A stretch of DNA of 58,456 bases from an uncultured Collinsella sp. (GTDB lineage Bacteria; Actinomycetota; Coriobacteriia; Coriobacteriales; Coriobacteriaceae): assembly GCA_958435945.1 (NCBI GenBank), contig CAUBIC010000016.1:1-58456 (forward strand), read 5' to 3'. The position numbers were made by a program, and so were the translations under genes. The notes below the pieces were generated by a model. It saw nothing but the letters and a program-made list of their open reading frames with translations, did no database searches and was not told where the DNA came from. Shown piece by piece: positions 1 to 8,306 of this stretch. Each line of letters starts with the position of its first letter. Within the stretch, counting starts at the first letter, position 1.

Positions 1-74
1 CGGGATTGGTCAATCTCGGCCGACTATATTTGGCTAAATTATTCCGGCGCTAACACCGTTTTCCACCCGCGCGG

Positions 75-1124
75 CTACATTCCCGCCCAATCGATAAAAA
101 TCTCCTCACGAAGTCGCCGTTCGAGCTCCTGCTGCCGCGGCGTCTTGTCTTTCAGCGGCATATCGAGATGGGACATGATAAGCTCCATCACCACGCGGAA
201 GGCATCGGAGTCGACCAGCTGACCATAGGTCATCAGAACGATGGGATATCCCATCGTCTGAAGGGCCGTCGTTCGATCGGAGTCCGAGATCTTGGATTCT
301 ATGGATCCGTGAATGGCTTTACCTTGACATTCAACCAGGCACTCCCGGCTGCCGTCCTTATTTGACAGCAAGATATCGGCATAGCGCTTATCAAGCCCCG
401 AAATCAGGCGGGCGCTGCGCGTCATGCGAATCTCAACGTTATTGGTGAGGTGCAGCCCTTCGCCGCCGCGCAGCCTCGAAAGGCCAAACAGCATCGAAGC
501 CTGGACCTCAAGCGGCGATGCCACAATCCCCGTAATGCATTTCGCGGCACGTGTGAACGATTTAGCACCGCGGAGCCCCTGGATCTTATTGGCGAACTCC
601 GTAAGGTCAGAGAGCTCGATCAAGGGAGGTCGTTTCCACAAGTCCGTTGGATTCCCCGAGGCATCCTTTACGTTTTCCCAGCCCGACAGTGCGTCACCCC
701 ACCGGCTCCCATATGCCTGCTCAAGCGCCAACTTTACTTGAGGCGCAATCTTGCACACGGCAAAGGTGCTGCACATCTCATACATGCACATGATCAGACG
801 CTCGTTTGAGACCGAGGAAGCCAGGGTCAGCAGCGTAAAGAGCGGGGATGCGACATCAAGGCCAAACTCTGTCTGCCGCACGGAGCCAAACGGCCTCTCC
901 CCGTTCCAAACATGCCTGACAATGCGACCGCCCTTACGTCCGCAGCCGCCCTGCGCCAACACGTGTAACGGGGTGCCCAGGAAATGCTTGACGAGCGGAT
1001 GCTCACAAAGGCGTTCCCTGCGCGGATCGTCCGCAGAATCGGGCAGGCCCGGCATTATTGCCAAGACCTGTGGAGGTATCCGGTGATACCGAAAGGCAGA
1101 TATGTCGCACAGCATGTCGTCCAT
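75..1124 (-). CDS. Nuclease-fold (DUF559/Vsr-like) protein, copy A
   Basis: I infer a C-terminal PD-(D/E)XK-like domain related in layout to DUF559/Vsr proteins. An Asp in YADILL is followed by VECQGKAIHG, then a DSDRT...AL..MGYPIVLMTY segment, which matches the D..ExQ..H..D..R..L...GY order of that fold. The N-terminus (DISAFRYHRIPPQ) resembles the helix-turn-helix-like start found on many lineage-specific proteins of this type. The gene at 8736-9935 has the same architecture (SPxE, RR.GGxG, D..E.NG..H..D..R, GY..IT), so the two are paralogues. The function is unknown. The start is uncertain: the frame is open to a TTG at 1172, and the first ATG is at 1124, but neither has a good Shine-Dalgarno. 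No partner gene is visible, and the flanking M20 gene is decayed. Confidence 0.6.
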   Translation of the reverse strand: MDDMLCDISAFRYHRIPPQVLAIMPGLPDSADDPRRERLCEHPLVKHFLGTPLHVLAQGGCGRKGGRIVRHVWNGERPFGSVRQTEFGLDVASPLFTLLTLASSVSNERLIMCMYEMCSTFAVCKIAPQVKLALEQAYGSRWGDALSGWENVKDASGNPTDLWKRPPLIELSDLTEFANKIQGLRGAKSFTRAAKCITGIVASPLEVQASMLFGLSRLRGGEGLHLTNNVEIRMTRSARLISGLDKRYADILLSNKDGSRECLVECQGKAIHGSIESKISDSDRTTALQTMGYPIVLMTYGQLVDSDAFRVVMELIMSHLDMPLKDKTPRQQELERRLREEIFIDWAGM

Positions 1125-1248
1125 GAAGGGTACGTACCCACTACGTCGTTTGCGAACCCGATCGAACGACAAACGCGATGGCTTAGCCTGCGAACGGTAA
1201 ATACTGCTACGCCCACGTCACGAATCCCTCAGGAGGCTTACAAATGGT

Positions 1249-1785
1249 TTGGAAAGCAGACTGATTGTGACGCTGCATATGGTTGATGAGGACTTTGCCT
1301 GGCGGCTTACGCAGGACCTTGTGAAGATTGACAGCTCAGACCCCGGCGCATATGGGGGCGAGATCGAACAACATATCAAAGGCCTGGTCGAGGCGTATGT
1401 TGCCAAACTCGATTCGCCCGTGCTGGACGCCGCAGAGATACGCGAGCTCGAAGTACTCCCCGGGCGCCGCAACCTTATGATTACCGTGTCGGGCGCGAGC
1501 GACGAGGCGCGGCTCGTCCACATCTGCCACATGGATACCGTCACCCTGGGAGATGGCTGGGACGCGGACACAACCGTCGGCTTCTTTACCGGCTACACCG
1601 ATACCGCCGTCATTGCCGGCAAGACAGGTAACCGCAATTGCATGACCTACGGTCCTGGCTCGTTGCCGCTCGCGCACAAGCCCAACGAGTATGTGCCCCA
1701 TGCCGATATCGTTCGCTGCCAGAACGCGCTCATCGCGCTTGCCGACAACACGCTCTGGGGCGCGAACGGCCAAGTTGGGGCATAA
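1249..1785 (+). pseudogene. M20 (ArgE/DapE-like) metallopeptidase with an internal deletion
   Basis: The first part reads as the start of an M20 peptidase (LTQDLVKIDSSDPGAY, then HICHMDTVTLGDGW with the first metal-ligand His/Asp). It jumps directly to the family's C-terminal block (TGYTDTAVIAG, MTYGPG, LAHKPNEYV). About 240 residues of a roughly 420-residue enzyme are absent, including the remaining metal ligands, the catalytic Glu pair and the dimerization domain, so it cannot be active. The join is in frame. The start is also odd. A perfect AGGAGG at 1231-1236 is correctly spaced from the ATG at 1244, but that frame stops after six codons. The peptidase frame must begin at the TTG at 1249 or the ATG at 1279, which suggests an additional frameshift. 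I interpret it as a decaying gene. Confidence 0.8.
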
Positions 1786-1824
1786 TAAGCCGCGAACAAA
1801 CCAACTCGCGCGTTAGGACCGCCC

Positions 1825-2505
1825 ATGAAAGCACTTCCGTTTCCCTGCATCCGCCCAGCTCAGGACCGCGTGCTCGAAGCGCTGCCGCAGATGGGCGACA
1901 TTCTAAGCGACAACGACGCCCTGCGCGATGCCGTTGCCGACGGGCTCATGCTCAAAGATCCGGGTGCGGCATACTACGTGTACGAGTGTTCGGGAGAGCC
2001 GGGGCGCGTGACGGGCGTTGTAGCAATTTGCCCGGTCGGCGTACTGGCGGGCGACGGCGTAACCCCCGCAGATGCGACCGCAGCCGCCCGTGCAATCGCC
2101 GAGCTTAAGGTGCAGCCCCGCCCTGTGGCACTTACCTACGAAGCCTCGCCCGTCATGGATATCATCCTCGGCGCCGCCAAAGAGGGCGCGTCGCTCTATG
2201 CCGTCACCGACCCCGCCGGCATTACGCACCGCGTGTGGGAGGTCAAGCGCGAGGACGCCGTTGCCGCCATCCGAGCCATGCTCGATCAGGCACCGGAGCC
2301 GACGCCGGCAGACGACCCCGCCTACGCTGCCGCGCTGGCAGGGGCGGCGCAGCTCCTGGCAAACGAGGCCTGCACAGCTGGCACCTACACGGGCAAAGAG
2401 CCGTTCAACTTTACCGTTGCCGCGTTATTCCCCGCCGCACAGGTCGCCGGCGGCGCGCCGCAAGTTCCGACGGGTCTGCTCACCCACCAGATCGCACGGT
2501 TCTAA
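1825..2505 (+). CDS. Half-length DUF1015-like protein, probably degenerate
   Basis: The N-terminal half follows DUF1015, a family often linked to serine biosynthesis: an early FPCIRPAQDRV segment, a YYVYEC strand, TGVVAICPV, RPVALTYEASP, then THRVWEV and the downstream TGKEPFNFTVAALFPAAQV block. Family members normally run to about 400 residues and carry an ADGHHR motif between the last two blocks. Here that place reads PADDPAYAAALAG, so the His pair is missing, and the protein ends at residue 226 right after the LFP block. It follows another decayed gene by 39 bases. The start ATG at 1825 has only a weak GGAC upstream. I read it as a truncated, probably non-functional copy, but it could be a shortened lineage-specific form. 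Confidence 0.55.
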   Translation: MKALPFPCIRPAQDRVLEALPQMGDILSDNDALRDAVADGLMLKDPGAAYYVYECSGEPGRVTGVVAICPVGVLAGDGVTPADATAAARAIAELKVQPRPVALTYEASPVMDIILGAAKEGASLYAVTDPAGITHRVWEVKREDAVAAIRAMLDQAPEPTPADDPAYAAALAGAAQLLANEACTAGTYTGKEPFNFTVAALFPAAQVAGGAPQVPTGLLTHQIARF

Positions 2506-2632
2506 CAGGGTCTAAACGCCCAGCACAAAGACTCGGCAGCTCAACAAACAAGGGGTGGGGATACATGCGCATGCATCCCCACCCCTTTCACATCGAGCAA
2601 TGATGTCGGCAATCCACGTCGCCACGCCCGCG

Positions 2633-3268
2633 CTACCCGCGTTGCGGACCCGCGGCAGCCACGAGCGGCTCAAGCCCCAGCTCGCGCGCATAATCTTCCT
2701 GCGTAAAGACTTCGACCAGGCCAAACGTATCGGTCGCATCGTCAAACGCAAAATGCAGCACCGAACAGTTGCCCGGCACGCGCTCGTGCTCGTCGGCCGC
2801 CGCGCCCCTCACGTGGTCCAAAAACTCTTTGATTGCCGAGGCATGGCTCACCGCGAGCACGCACGAATGGTCTGGGCGTCGCATAAGATCGGTCAACGTC
2901 GCCACCATGCGCTCGCGCACCTGCATCTGCCCCTCGCCGCCAAACTGACGATAAAAGTCACGCCACGGACGCACGGGCATCAGCATCACGCGCTCGGCCT
3001 CAAAGTCGCCAAAATACCACTCGCGCAGGCCATCAAGGCGCTCGTAGGCAAGACCCGGCCACAGGCTGGCGATGGTCTGCTCGGTGCGGTGCAGCGTAGA
3101 GGTGTAGGCGTGGTCGGGCTCAATGCCACGTGCGCGCAAAAACATACCGGCGCGCGCCGCCTGCTCGCAGCCCAACTGCGTGAGCGGCGAGTCACTCCAA
3201 CCCTGAATGATGCGTTTAAGGTTGAATATCGTTTGTCCATGACGGACCAGATACAGATCTTTATTCAT
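2633..3268 (-). CDS. Histidine phosphatase superfamily protein (phosphoglycerate-mutase-like)
   Basis: The RHGQT motif at residues 9-13 (LYLVRHGQTIFN) carries the phospho-accepting His. LREWYFGDFE supplies the acid/base Glu region, and VLAVSHASA holds the second catalytic His. At 211 residues it fits the single-domain phosphatase branch rather than a true phosphoglycerate mutase. The substrate cannot be told from the sequence. The ATG at 3268 is chosen because AAAGGA lies five bases upstream on the minus strand and the RHG motif then sits at the usual distance from the N-terminus. The frame continues upstream but without family similarity. It lies 17 bases downstream of a paralogue (3286-3828), with which it is probably co-transcribed, and looks like a tandem duplicate. 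Confidence 0.85.
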   Translation of the reverse strand: MNKDLYLVRHGQTIFNLKRIIQGWSDSPLTQLGCEQAARAGMFLRARGIEPDHAYTSTLHRTEQTIASLWPGLAYERLDGLREWYFGDFEAERVMLMPVRPWRDFYRQFGGEGQMQVRERMVATLTDLMRRPDHSCVLAVSHASAIKEFLDHVRGAAADEHERVPGNCSVLHFAFDDATDTFGLVEVFTQEDYARELGLEPLVAAAGPQRG

Positions 3269-3285
3269 AGGGGTCCTTTCGTTTG

Positions 3286-3828
3286 TTACCAGCCCAAGAG
3301 CGAAAACGCCCCGTCGAAATAGCCAAATTGAAGCACGGCACCGTTGTCGGGTTGCTCTCCCCCGCCGGTCACGCATCTAAGAAACTCATGGCAGGCAGAG
3401 CCGTGGGAGACCGCAAGCACACAATCGTGCTGCGGTCGAGCCATAATACGAGTCAGTGCCGCAACCATGCGCGCCCGAAGCTCGCCTTCCGACTCGCCAC
3501 CAAAGGCCACCGGATAATCACCCCAGGGCTGCGGCGGCATATCGCGATTTGATGTGCCTTCCAGCGAGCCCAGGCGCCACTCGCGCAGGTCGTCGACCGG
3601 CTCTATGGGAAGGTCCTCGCCAACAATCAGCTCGGCCGTGTGACGTGCCCGACCCAACGGAGACGAATACGCATGGTCAAAGGAGATGCCACGCGCCTTA
3701 AACGCGGCGCGCGTCGCCAGCGCCTGCTCGCGCCCGCGCGCCGTAAGCGGCGAATCGTGCCAGCCCTGCAAAATGTTCTGCACATTGAGCTCAGTCTGCC
3801 CATGTCGCACCAAATACAGATCGGCCAC
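3286..3828 (-). CDS. Histidine phosphatase superfamily protein (tandem paralogue)
   Basis: RHGQTELN near the N-terminus, SSPLGRARHTAE, LREWRLGSLEG and VLAVSHGSA are the core motifs of the histidine phosphatase fold, with both catalytic His residues present. At 180 residues it is compact, typical of small phosphatases of the CobC/GpmB type, but the substrate is unknown. The start is a GTG at 3828 (VADLYLVRHG) preceded by AGGAGG four bases upstream. The longer frame reaches 3894 without similarity and crosses the palindromic repeat at 3844-3878. It is the first gene of a two-gene unit with the paralogue downstream at 2633-3268. Confidence 0.85.
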   Translation of the reverse strand: MADLYLVRHGQTELNVQNILQGWHDSPLTARGREQALATRAAFKARGISFDHAYSSPLGRARHTAELIVGEDLPIEPVDDLREWRLGSLEGTSNRDMPPQPWGDYPVAFGGESEGELRARMVAALTRIMARPQHDCVLAVSHGSACHEFLRCVTGGGEQPDNGAVLQFGYFDGAFSLLGW

Positions 3829-3843
3829 ACGCCCTCCTCTCGC

Positions 3844-3878
3844 ACCACCACAAAGGGGCCAGGTACCTTTGTGGTGGT
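3844..3878. repeat. REP-like palindrome (ACCACCACAAAGG)
   Basis: Perfect 13-bp arms (ACCACCACAAAGG and CCTTTGTGGTGGT) surround a 9-bp centre, GGCCAGGTA. A near-identical palindrome is at 16629-16663 with centre TGCCTGTCC. The GTGCCTGTCCCC-type core is known from REP elements mobilized by RAYT (Y1-type) transposases. No such transposase gene is in this window. It lies just upstream of the phosphatase pair. Confidence 0.75.
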
Positions 3879-3911
3879 TTTGCCGCCGGATCACGCCGAA
3901 ATGGCGCGCAA

Positions 3912-4583
3912 CTACACCAGCACGTCGGCAAGCGGACGCTTGGGCACGTGGTGCACCCGTGCCTCGTCGCGCCAGTAATTAATAGAGCCGTCGGGGTTGG
4001 AATCGACCGCGTCGATCACCTGTGTCTCGGCTGGCACGCCAAAAGCCATGATCAGCTTGACCTCGTACTTGTCGCCGTCAAGTCCCATGACATCAATCGC
4101 ACGAGGCGGAAAGGCCTTGAACATGCACGCCGCCACCTCAGGCGTAGCGCTACGGGCGGCGAGCATCATCGTTTGCGCGGCGATACCCGCGTCTGCCTCG
4201 GTAATTGGCGCGGCAGGCTTGCCCGGAGCGGGACGCTCGGCAAGGATCGCGATATAGCCGGTCGGGCGCTCGCCCTCGACAGGACCCGACCAATCCTTGA
4301 GCGCACCAGCCCATGCGAGCTTTTCAAATAAGCTCGCACACTCCTCGGCATCGCTTATCACATGAAAGCGCAGGCGCTGAGCATTGGCGCCACAGGGAGC
4401 CAGGTGTGCCAGCTCTGCCAGCTCGAGCAAAAACTCGCGCGGCACGCGCATGGACTCGTCAAAACGGCGGCATGTGCGGGCGCGACGGACCAGCGCATCA
4501 AAGGTTTCCAAGCCAAGCTTTTCGCAGCCTTGCTTTGCCATCGACTCCGCGTTCGACGGCGCCGCGGGAACAGCTTCGTTCAT
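3912..4583 (-). CDS. Nitroreductase family protein
   Basis: RRARTCRRFDES matches the FMN-phosphate-binding RRS.R.F element at the start of nitroreductases. It is followed by LAHLAPCGANAQRLRF (the APS..N-like segment), ITEADAGIAAQTMMLAA (the central dimer helix) and a final MAFGVPAE strand. The length (223 residues) is normal. Such flavoenzymes reduce nitro compounds, quinones or enones with NAD(P)H, and the substrate here is unknown. The ATG at 4583 begins MNEAVPAAP. The open frame extends to 4751 without family similarity, and the ribosome-binding site (GGGGGTCCCT) is only fair. A 19-bp iron-box-like dyad at 4612-4630 lies 29 bases upstream, so metal-dependent repression is plausible. Confidence 0.85.
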   Translation of the reverse strand: MNEAVPAAPSNAESMAKQGCEKLGLETFDALVRRARTCRRFDESMRVPREFLLELAELAHLAPCGANAQRLRFHVISDAEECASLFEKLAWAGALKDWSGPVEGERPTGYIAILAERPAPGKPAAPITEADAGIAAQTMMLAARSATPEVAACMFKAFPPRAIDVMGLDGDKYEVKLIMAFGVPAETQVIDAVDSNPDGSINYWRDEARVHHVPKRPLADVLV

Positions 4584-4611
4584 AGGGACCCCCAATAAAA
4601 GGCAATTGTTC

Positions 4612-4630
4612 TTAGGAAAATCTAACCTAA
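4612..4630. promoter_or_regulatory. Candidate DtxR/IdeR-type iron box upstream of the nitroreductase
   Basis: On the minus strand the site reads TTAGGTTAGATTTTCCTAA. It matches the actinobacterial DtxR/IdeR consensus (TTAGGTTAG, one centre base, CTAACCTAA) at 15 of 19 positions by my count, with a perfect left half-site. It sits 29 bases upstream of the nitroreductase ATG, where a repressor would block transcription. Binding is inferred from consensus only. Confidence 0.55.
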
Positions 4631-4818
4631 AACGTAGGCAATAACGAACAGAGCCGCAATGTTCTACACCTGTTGAATAGAAAATCGCGACACAGGGAAC
4701 AACGGAAACAAATCGGGGCCTTTGGGTTACGTTTCGCCCTCCCCGACCCATACGCCAGCGCCTTTAGGCGATACTGGCTGTAACGATCAAGGCTTACGCC
4801 GCACGGAAAGGAGACATT

Positions 4819-5421
4819 ATGGGCATCTTTAAGAACGATGACAAGCAATCGAGCGCATTTGGATTTGACGAGAAAAGCATGGCAGGCAAGGCAATCAAGG
4901 CCGTGCGCTGGATCTACGCCGCCACGGGCGTCATCGCACTGCTTGCCGGCATCGCGTTGCTGTTTGCGCCCGCCAAGTCCCTCGTCTTCCTGACGACCGT
5001 CCTGGGCTTCTACTTTGTGATCACGGCTGGCGTCAGGCTGTTCACCGCCATTTTTGAGCCGCTGCTGCCCGCCGGCTGGCGCGTGACGAGCATCATCTCC
5101 AACCTGCTCATCATTCTGGGCGGCGTCATAATCCTGCGCAATCAGGCCTTCTCGACCGCGACGCTCACCACACTCGTGGTGGTCGTGGCTGGCTTTGGCT
5201 GGATTGTCGAAGGTGTCATGTCCATCCTGGAGTCCGAGCTTTCGTCTAACCGCGCCCTCGCCATCCTGAGCGGCGCGCTCTCCATCATCGCCGGCATGTT
5301 CGTGTTTATCTATCCGCTGTGGTCGGCAAAGATGCTCGTCATCTTTAGCGGCGCCGCGCTCCTGGTGTTTGGCGTGACGCTCATTGTCCGCGCCATTCAG
5401 TTTGGCAAGCTGGTGCACTAG
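4819..5421 (+). CDS. HdeD/DUF308 family membrane protein
   Basis: A 200-residue integral membrane protein with about six hydrophobic segments arranged as repeated DUF308 hairpins. The first runs from WIYAATGVIALLAGIALL, the others follow at roughly 25-residue spacing, and the last is VIFSGAALLVFGVTLIV. HdeD proteins of enterobacteria are linked to acid resistance, and most homologues are uncharacterized. The N-terminal 25 residues are polar and charged. AAAGGAG sits five bases before the ATG, so the start is secure. The stop abuts the ATG of the YaiI gene at 5422 without a spacer, so the two are probably translationally coupled. Confidence 0.85.
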   Translation: MGIFKNDDKQSSAFGFDEKSMAGKAIKAVRWIYAATGVIALLAGIALLFAPAKSLVFLTTVLGFYFVITAGVRLFTAIFEPLLPAGWRVTSIISNLLIILGGVIILRNQAFSTATLTTLVVVVAGFGWIVEGVMSILESELSSNRALAILSGALSIIAGMFVFIYPLWSAKMLVIFSGAALLVFGVTLIVRAIQFGKLVH

Positions 5422-5904
5422 ATGCCGCGAACGCTGTTTATTGATGCCGACGCCTGCCCGGTCACGCGTGAGTCGATCGACTGCGCGCGGCGGGCGGGCG
5501 TCGCCGTGGTGATTGCCGGCAACAGCACGCAAAACCTGGAACGCCACATTCGCCGCGACGATCCGCGCGATGCCGAACACGCACGACGCGGCTTTTGGGT
5601 CACAACGCTCGACGTGAGCGTAGGTGCCGATAGCGCCGACTTTGCCATTGTCGAGCGCCTGCAGGCGGGCGATGTGGTCGCGACGCAGGACATTGGCCTG
5701 GCGAGCATGGTGCTCGGTCGCGATGCTGCCGCCATCGGTGTGCGCGGGCGCGTGTACGACAAGGCGACCATCGACATGCAGCTGTTTATTCGTCACGAGG
5801 AAAAGAAGGTGCGCCGCGCTGGCGGTCGCACCCGCGGGCCGGCAGCCTTCACCAGCGAAGACCGCGCTCGCTTTAAGCGCAACCTCACCGAGCTGCTGCG
5901 CTAA
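5422..5904 (+). CDS. YaiI/YqxD family protein (DUF188, UPF0178)
   Basis: Starts with LFIDADACPV, the hallmark acidic DADACPV motif of the family. VAGxADFAIVERLQAGDVVATQDI-type elements follow (ADSADFAIVERLQ, VATQDIGLASMVL), then a basic tail with RRAGGRTRGPAAFT and SEDRARFKRNL. The length (160 residues) is normal. The fold is PIN-like, so a nuclease role is suspected but unproven. The ATG directly follows the TAG of the HdeD-like gene. A strong terminator lies just downstream. Confidence 0.9.
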   Translation: MPRTLFIDADACPVTRESIDCARRAGVAVVIAGNSTQNLERHIRRDDPRDAEHARRGFWVTTLDVSVGADSADFAIVERLQAGDVVATQDIGLASMVLGRDAAAIGVRGRVYDKATIDMQLFIRHEEKKVRRAGGRTRGPAAFTSEDRARFKRNLTELLR

Positions 5905-5906
5905 CC

Positions 5907-5950
5907 AAGGCAGATTTTTGGGATATGCCCGGAAATCTGCCTTTTTGTTT
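5907..5950 (+). terminator. Rho-independent terminator after yaiI
   Basis: AAGGCAGATTT pairs with AAATCTGCCTT across a short loop and is followed by TTTTTG. It begins three bases after the yaiI stop codon. Confidence 0.9.
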
Positions 5951-5983
5951 AGGGCGGTATGAGCGCTCGGAATCCATGGCTCA

Positions 5984-6064
5984 ACAAAAAACGGGCTTCA
6001 AAATGCCATGCGTCGCCGCATTGTGCAGGCGCCGGGCATGGTTATTTTGAAGCTCGTTTTGTTA
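5984..6064. terminator. Long inverted repeat acting as terminator for the permease gene
   Basis: Arms of about 27 bases (core GCTTCAAAAT and ATTTTGAAGC) flank a GC-rich 26-base centre. Read on the minus strand it follows the permease stop codon and ends in CCCGTTTTTTG, as expected for an intrinsic terminator. T-richness on the other strand suggests it may work in both directions. Confidence 0.75.
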
Positions 6065-6071
6065 GGCCTAC

Positions 6072-7166
6072 TTAGAGGCCAAAGGCAGAAAGAATAAGGC
6101 CCCAGCCCGCGCCGATGACATACATCATGACCAGGAACACGGCGTTTTCGCGAGCGCTGCGGTTGGTGCGGAACAGCACCAGGTAGCCCACGCCGGCGGA
6201 AATGAGCGTGCCGGCGAGCATCGGCGCCAGCTGCAGCGCGCCTTCCAAATACAGTTGCGTAATGACCACGCTCGCCGAGCAGTTGGGGATCAGGCCGACA
6301 AGCGCCGAACCCAGGACGGCGAGCGTCTCGTTGCCACGCAGGAACTGCTCGATCGCAGATTCGCCAAAGGTCTCGAGCACGGCGACCAAAATCAGCGTCA
6401 CCAGGAAAATGAATACCGATACCTGCACGGTATGCGAGATGGCGCTGCGGATAATCGACAGGACGGGCGCGCCTTCATGGGAGTGAGAGTGACCATGGCC
6501 ATGATGGTGTTCATGCTCGCCCTCATGACCGTGATCGTGACCGTACCCATGCCCGTGCTCGTCCTCGTCCTCGTCGTCATCACAACCGCAATGGTCGCGC
6601 TCGCACAGCTCATGGATGTGATCGGCGCTCACGCCCGCCTCGGCCACCTCGTCGATGATGTCACCGCCGCTGTGGTCATCGTGCGCGCAGTTAACGTGCG
6701 CCGGATTGACCGCGGTCCCCAGCACGGTACGACGAATCGCCGCATGCGCACGAGCGTTGCGACGCAAACCGCGAATGGCGGCATCTACGATAAAGCCCGT
6801 GACCAGTGCGATCAGCGCTTTCGAAGCCAAAAGCATCGCCATAGTCTGCACGGGAACCTGCTCGGCAAGTAGCAGCGGCAGCATCTCGTCGGAGGTCGAA
6901 AGAAACACCGCCACCAGGGTTCCCAGCGTCACGACGCGACCGGCGTACAGCGTTGCCGCCATGGCCGAAAAGCCGCACTGCGGCACCATGCCCAGCAACG
7001 AGCCAACGACGGGGCCAGCGGCGCCGGCACGCTTGATGGCGCCGTTGACGTGCTCGCCTGCCACATGCTCGAGCGTCTCGAGGGCCAGATATGTCACCAA
7101 TAAGAACGGCACCAGCGCGAGCGTGTCCTTGCCGGCGTCGAGCAGAATATCAATCAGCAAATCCAT
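6072..7166 (-). CDS. ArsP_2/DUF2899-type permease with His-rich loop (putative Mn or arsenic exporter)
   Basis: A 364-residue membrane protein in two halves. Each half has a related helical block (GSLLGMVPQCGFSAMAA near residue 55 and GSALVGLIPNCSASVVI near residue 290), the inverted-repeat layout of putative manganese or arsenic permeases. Between them is a hydrophilic loop of about 70 residues that is extremely rich in His, Asp and Glu (HDHGHEGEHEHHHGHGHSH), which probably binds divalent metal. The exact substrate is not known. Homologues are annotated both as arsenic-efflux-like and as putative manganese transporters. The start ATG at 7166 has AAAGG upstream, with somewhat long spacing. 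The upstream region 7201-7248 carries a clear dyad and a promoter-like sequence. Confidence 0.75.
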   Translation of the reverse strand: MDLLIDILLDAGKDTLALVPFLLVTYLALETLEHVAGEHVNGAIKRAGAAGPVVGSLLGMVPQCGFSAMAATLYAGRVVTLGTLVAVFLSTSDEMLPLLLAEQVPVQTMAMLLASKALIALVTGFIVDAAIRGLRRNARAHAAIRRTVLGTAVNPAHVNCAHDDHSGGDIIDEVAEAGVSADHIHELCERDHCGCDDDEDEDEHGHGYGHDHGHEGEHEHHHGHGHSHSHEGAPVLSIIRSAISHTVQVSVFIFLVTLILVAVLETFGESAIEQFLRGNETLAVLGSALVGLIPNCSASVVITQLYLEGALQLAPMLAGTLISAGVGYLVLFRTNRSARENAVFLVMMYVIGAGWGLILSAFGL

Positions 7167-7200
7167 GACGGATGGAACCTTTCGTGTCTTTCGGCAGCAT

Positions 7201-7248
7201 TGTAAAAGTCCTAGCGGTCAACTAGGGTATTGTAGTTGTCCTAGGCGG
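7201..7248 (-). promoter_or_regulatory. Dyad-rich promoter region of the permease gene
   Basis: CAACTA and TAGTTG form a 20-bp dyad (7219-7238) flanked on both sides by GTCCTAG/TCCTAGG, so the CTAG core recurs three times. On the minus strand TTGGCA and TACAAT with a 16-base spacer (7253 down to about 7226) make a plausible promoter that the dyad would overlap. A metal-responsive repressor is likely but unidentified. It does not resemble the 4612 iron box. Confidence 0.45.
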
Positions 7249-7337
7249 GATGCCAATAGTTGCCCATGGTAAACTATCATCTCGCCACATCTCAATGACC
7301 CCGAGCCGCACAACGCGGTCCGTCCAAGGAGCAGCAT

Positions 7338-8306
7338 ATGAACGTATCGCAAGCACTCGAATACGAGCGCCAACCGTTTATCCCCATGTTTATCTATGGC
7401 GATCACGGCGCCATGGAATCCGAGCGTCAGAAAGGCGAAGAGGCCCTCAAGGTGCTCGAGACCGAGTACTTTACCGCCGAGGACGACCCCGGCTTCGACT
7501 TTGCCACTGTGCGCGACCTGGCCGACCGCAACCGCGACCTGTGCGACCAGATTGGCGAGGCGCGCCTGCGCAACGTAACGCCCGCGACGCTTTCGCGCGG
7601 TCTGTCCGACGCCGACACCTGCGCCGCCATCGGCAAGATGCAAAAGCGCACCGCCGCGTCCGTCATGCGCGAGATCCGCGGCGACCGCGACGCGCTCGGT
7701 GTCGCCTACGCTCGTAAGCCCATCCAGGGCACGGTGCTCGGCATCGATATCGAGACCACTGACCGCGCACCCGAGCGCGGCTACATCATCAACGTGGGCT
7801 GGGAGATCATGGAGCTCACCAGCGACGCCGTCCCGCACGACGCCGAGGCGCACTACTGCGGCCTGCCCGATATCTACCGCGGCGAGGATGTGCCGCTGTC
7901 GAATATCCACCACATCACCTGGGACGACATTGACGGCAAAACGCCCTTCCGCGAGAACAAGGAGCTGCAAAAGCAGCTGCTCAAGCTTATGAAGAAGTAC
8001 CCGTACATGGCGCACAACGCCGCCTTTGAGGACAGCTGGTTCAAGATCCACCTGGACGGTTACGCCGAGGCACGCCGCGCGGGTAAGATTATCGTCATCG
8101 ACTCGCGCCAGATCTGCCGCAGCCTGGACGCCGACGTGCGCTCGCTTCCCCGCGAGTCCGCACCCGCCGCGCTCGAGAACTGGGCGCGCCGCCGTGGCAC
8201 CCTCGCCGCCGACGCCAACGAGCAGCACCTGGGCCTCGACGACACCGACCTCATGCTCCGCACGGTGCAGGCCGAGTTTAACCTCAAGAACCTGTTTGCC
8301 AAGTAG
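7338..8306 (+). CDS. DEDDh-family 3'-5' exonuclease domain protein
   Basis: The second half carries all three exonuclease motifs: GIDIETT (Asp137 and Glu139), HNAAFEDSWF (ExoII) and EQHLGLDDTDLM (ExoIII, with His and Asp). This places it with DNA polymerase III epsilon-like and oligoribonuclease-like DEDDh nucleases. The first 125 residues are charged, helical and not recognizable. The acidic residues for two-metal catalysis are intact, so activity is expected on DNA or RNA ends, but the substrate is unknown. The ATG at 7338 has AAGGAGC upstream. It appears monocistronic, ending with the terminator at 8406-8441. Confidence 0.8.
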   Translation: MNVSQALEYERQPFIPMFIYGDHGAMESERQKGEEALKVLETEYFTAEDDPGFDFATVRDLADRNRDLCDQIGEARLRNVTPATLSRGLSDADTCAAIGKMQKRTAASVMREIRGDRDALGVAYARKPIQGTVLGIDIETTDRAPERGYIINVGWEIMELTSDAVPHDAEAHYCGLPDIYRGEDVPLSNIHHITWDDIDGKTPFRENKELQKQLLKLMKKYPYMAHNAAFEDSWFKIHLDGYAEARRAGKIIVIDSRQICRSLDADVRSLPRESAPAALENWARRRGTLAADANEQHLGLDDTDLMLRTVQAEFNLKNLFAK

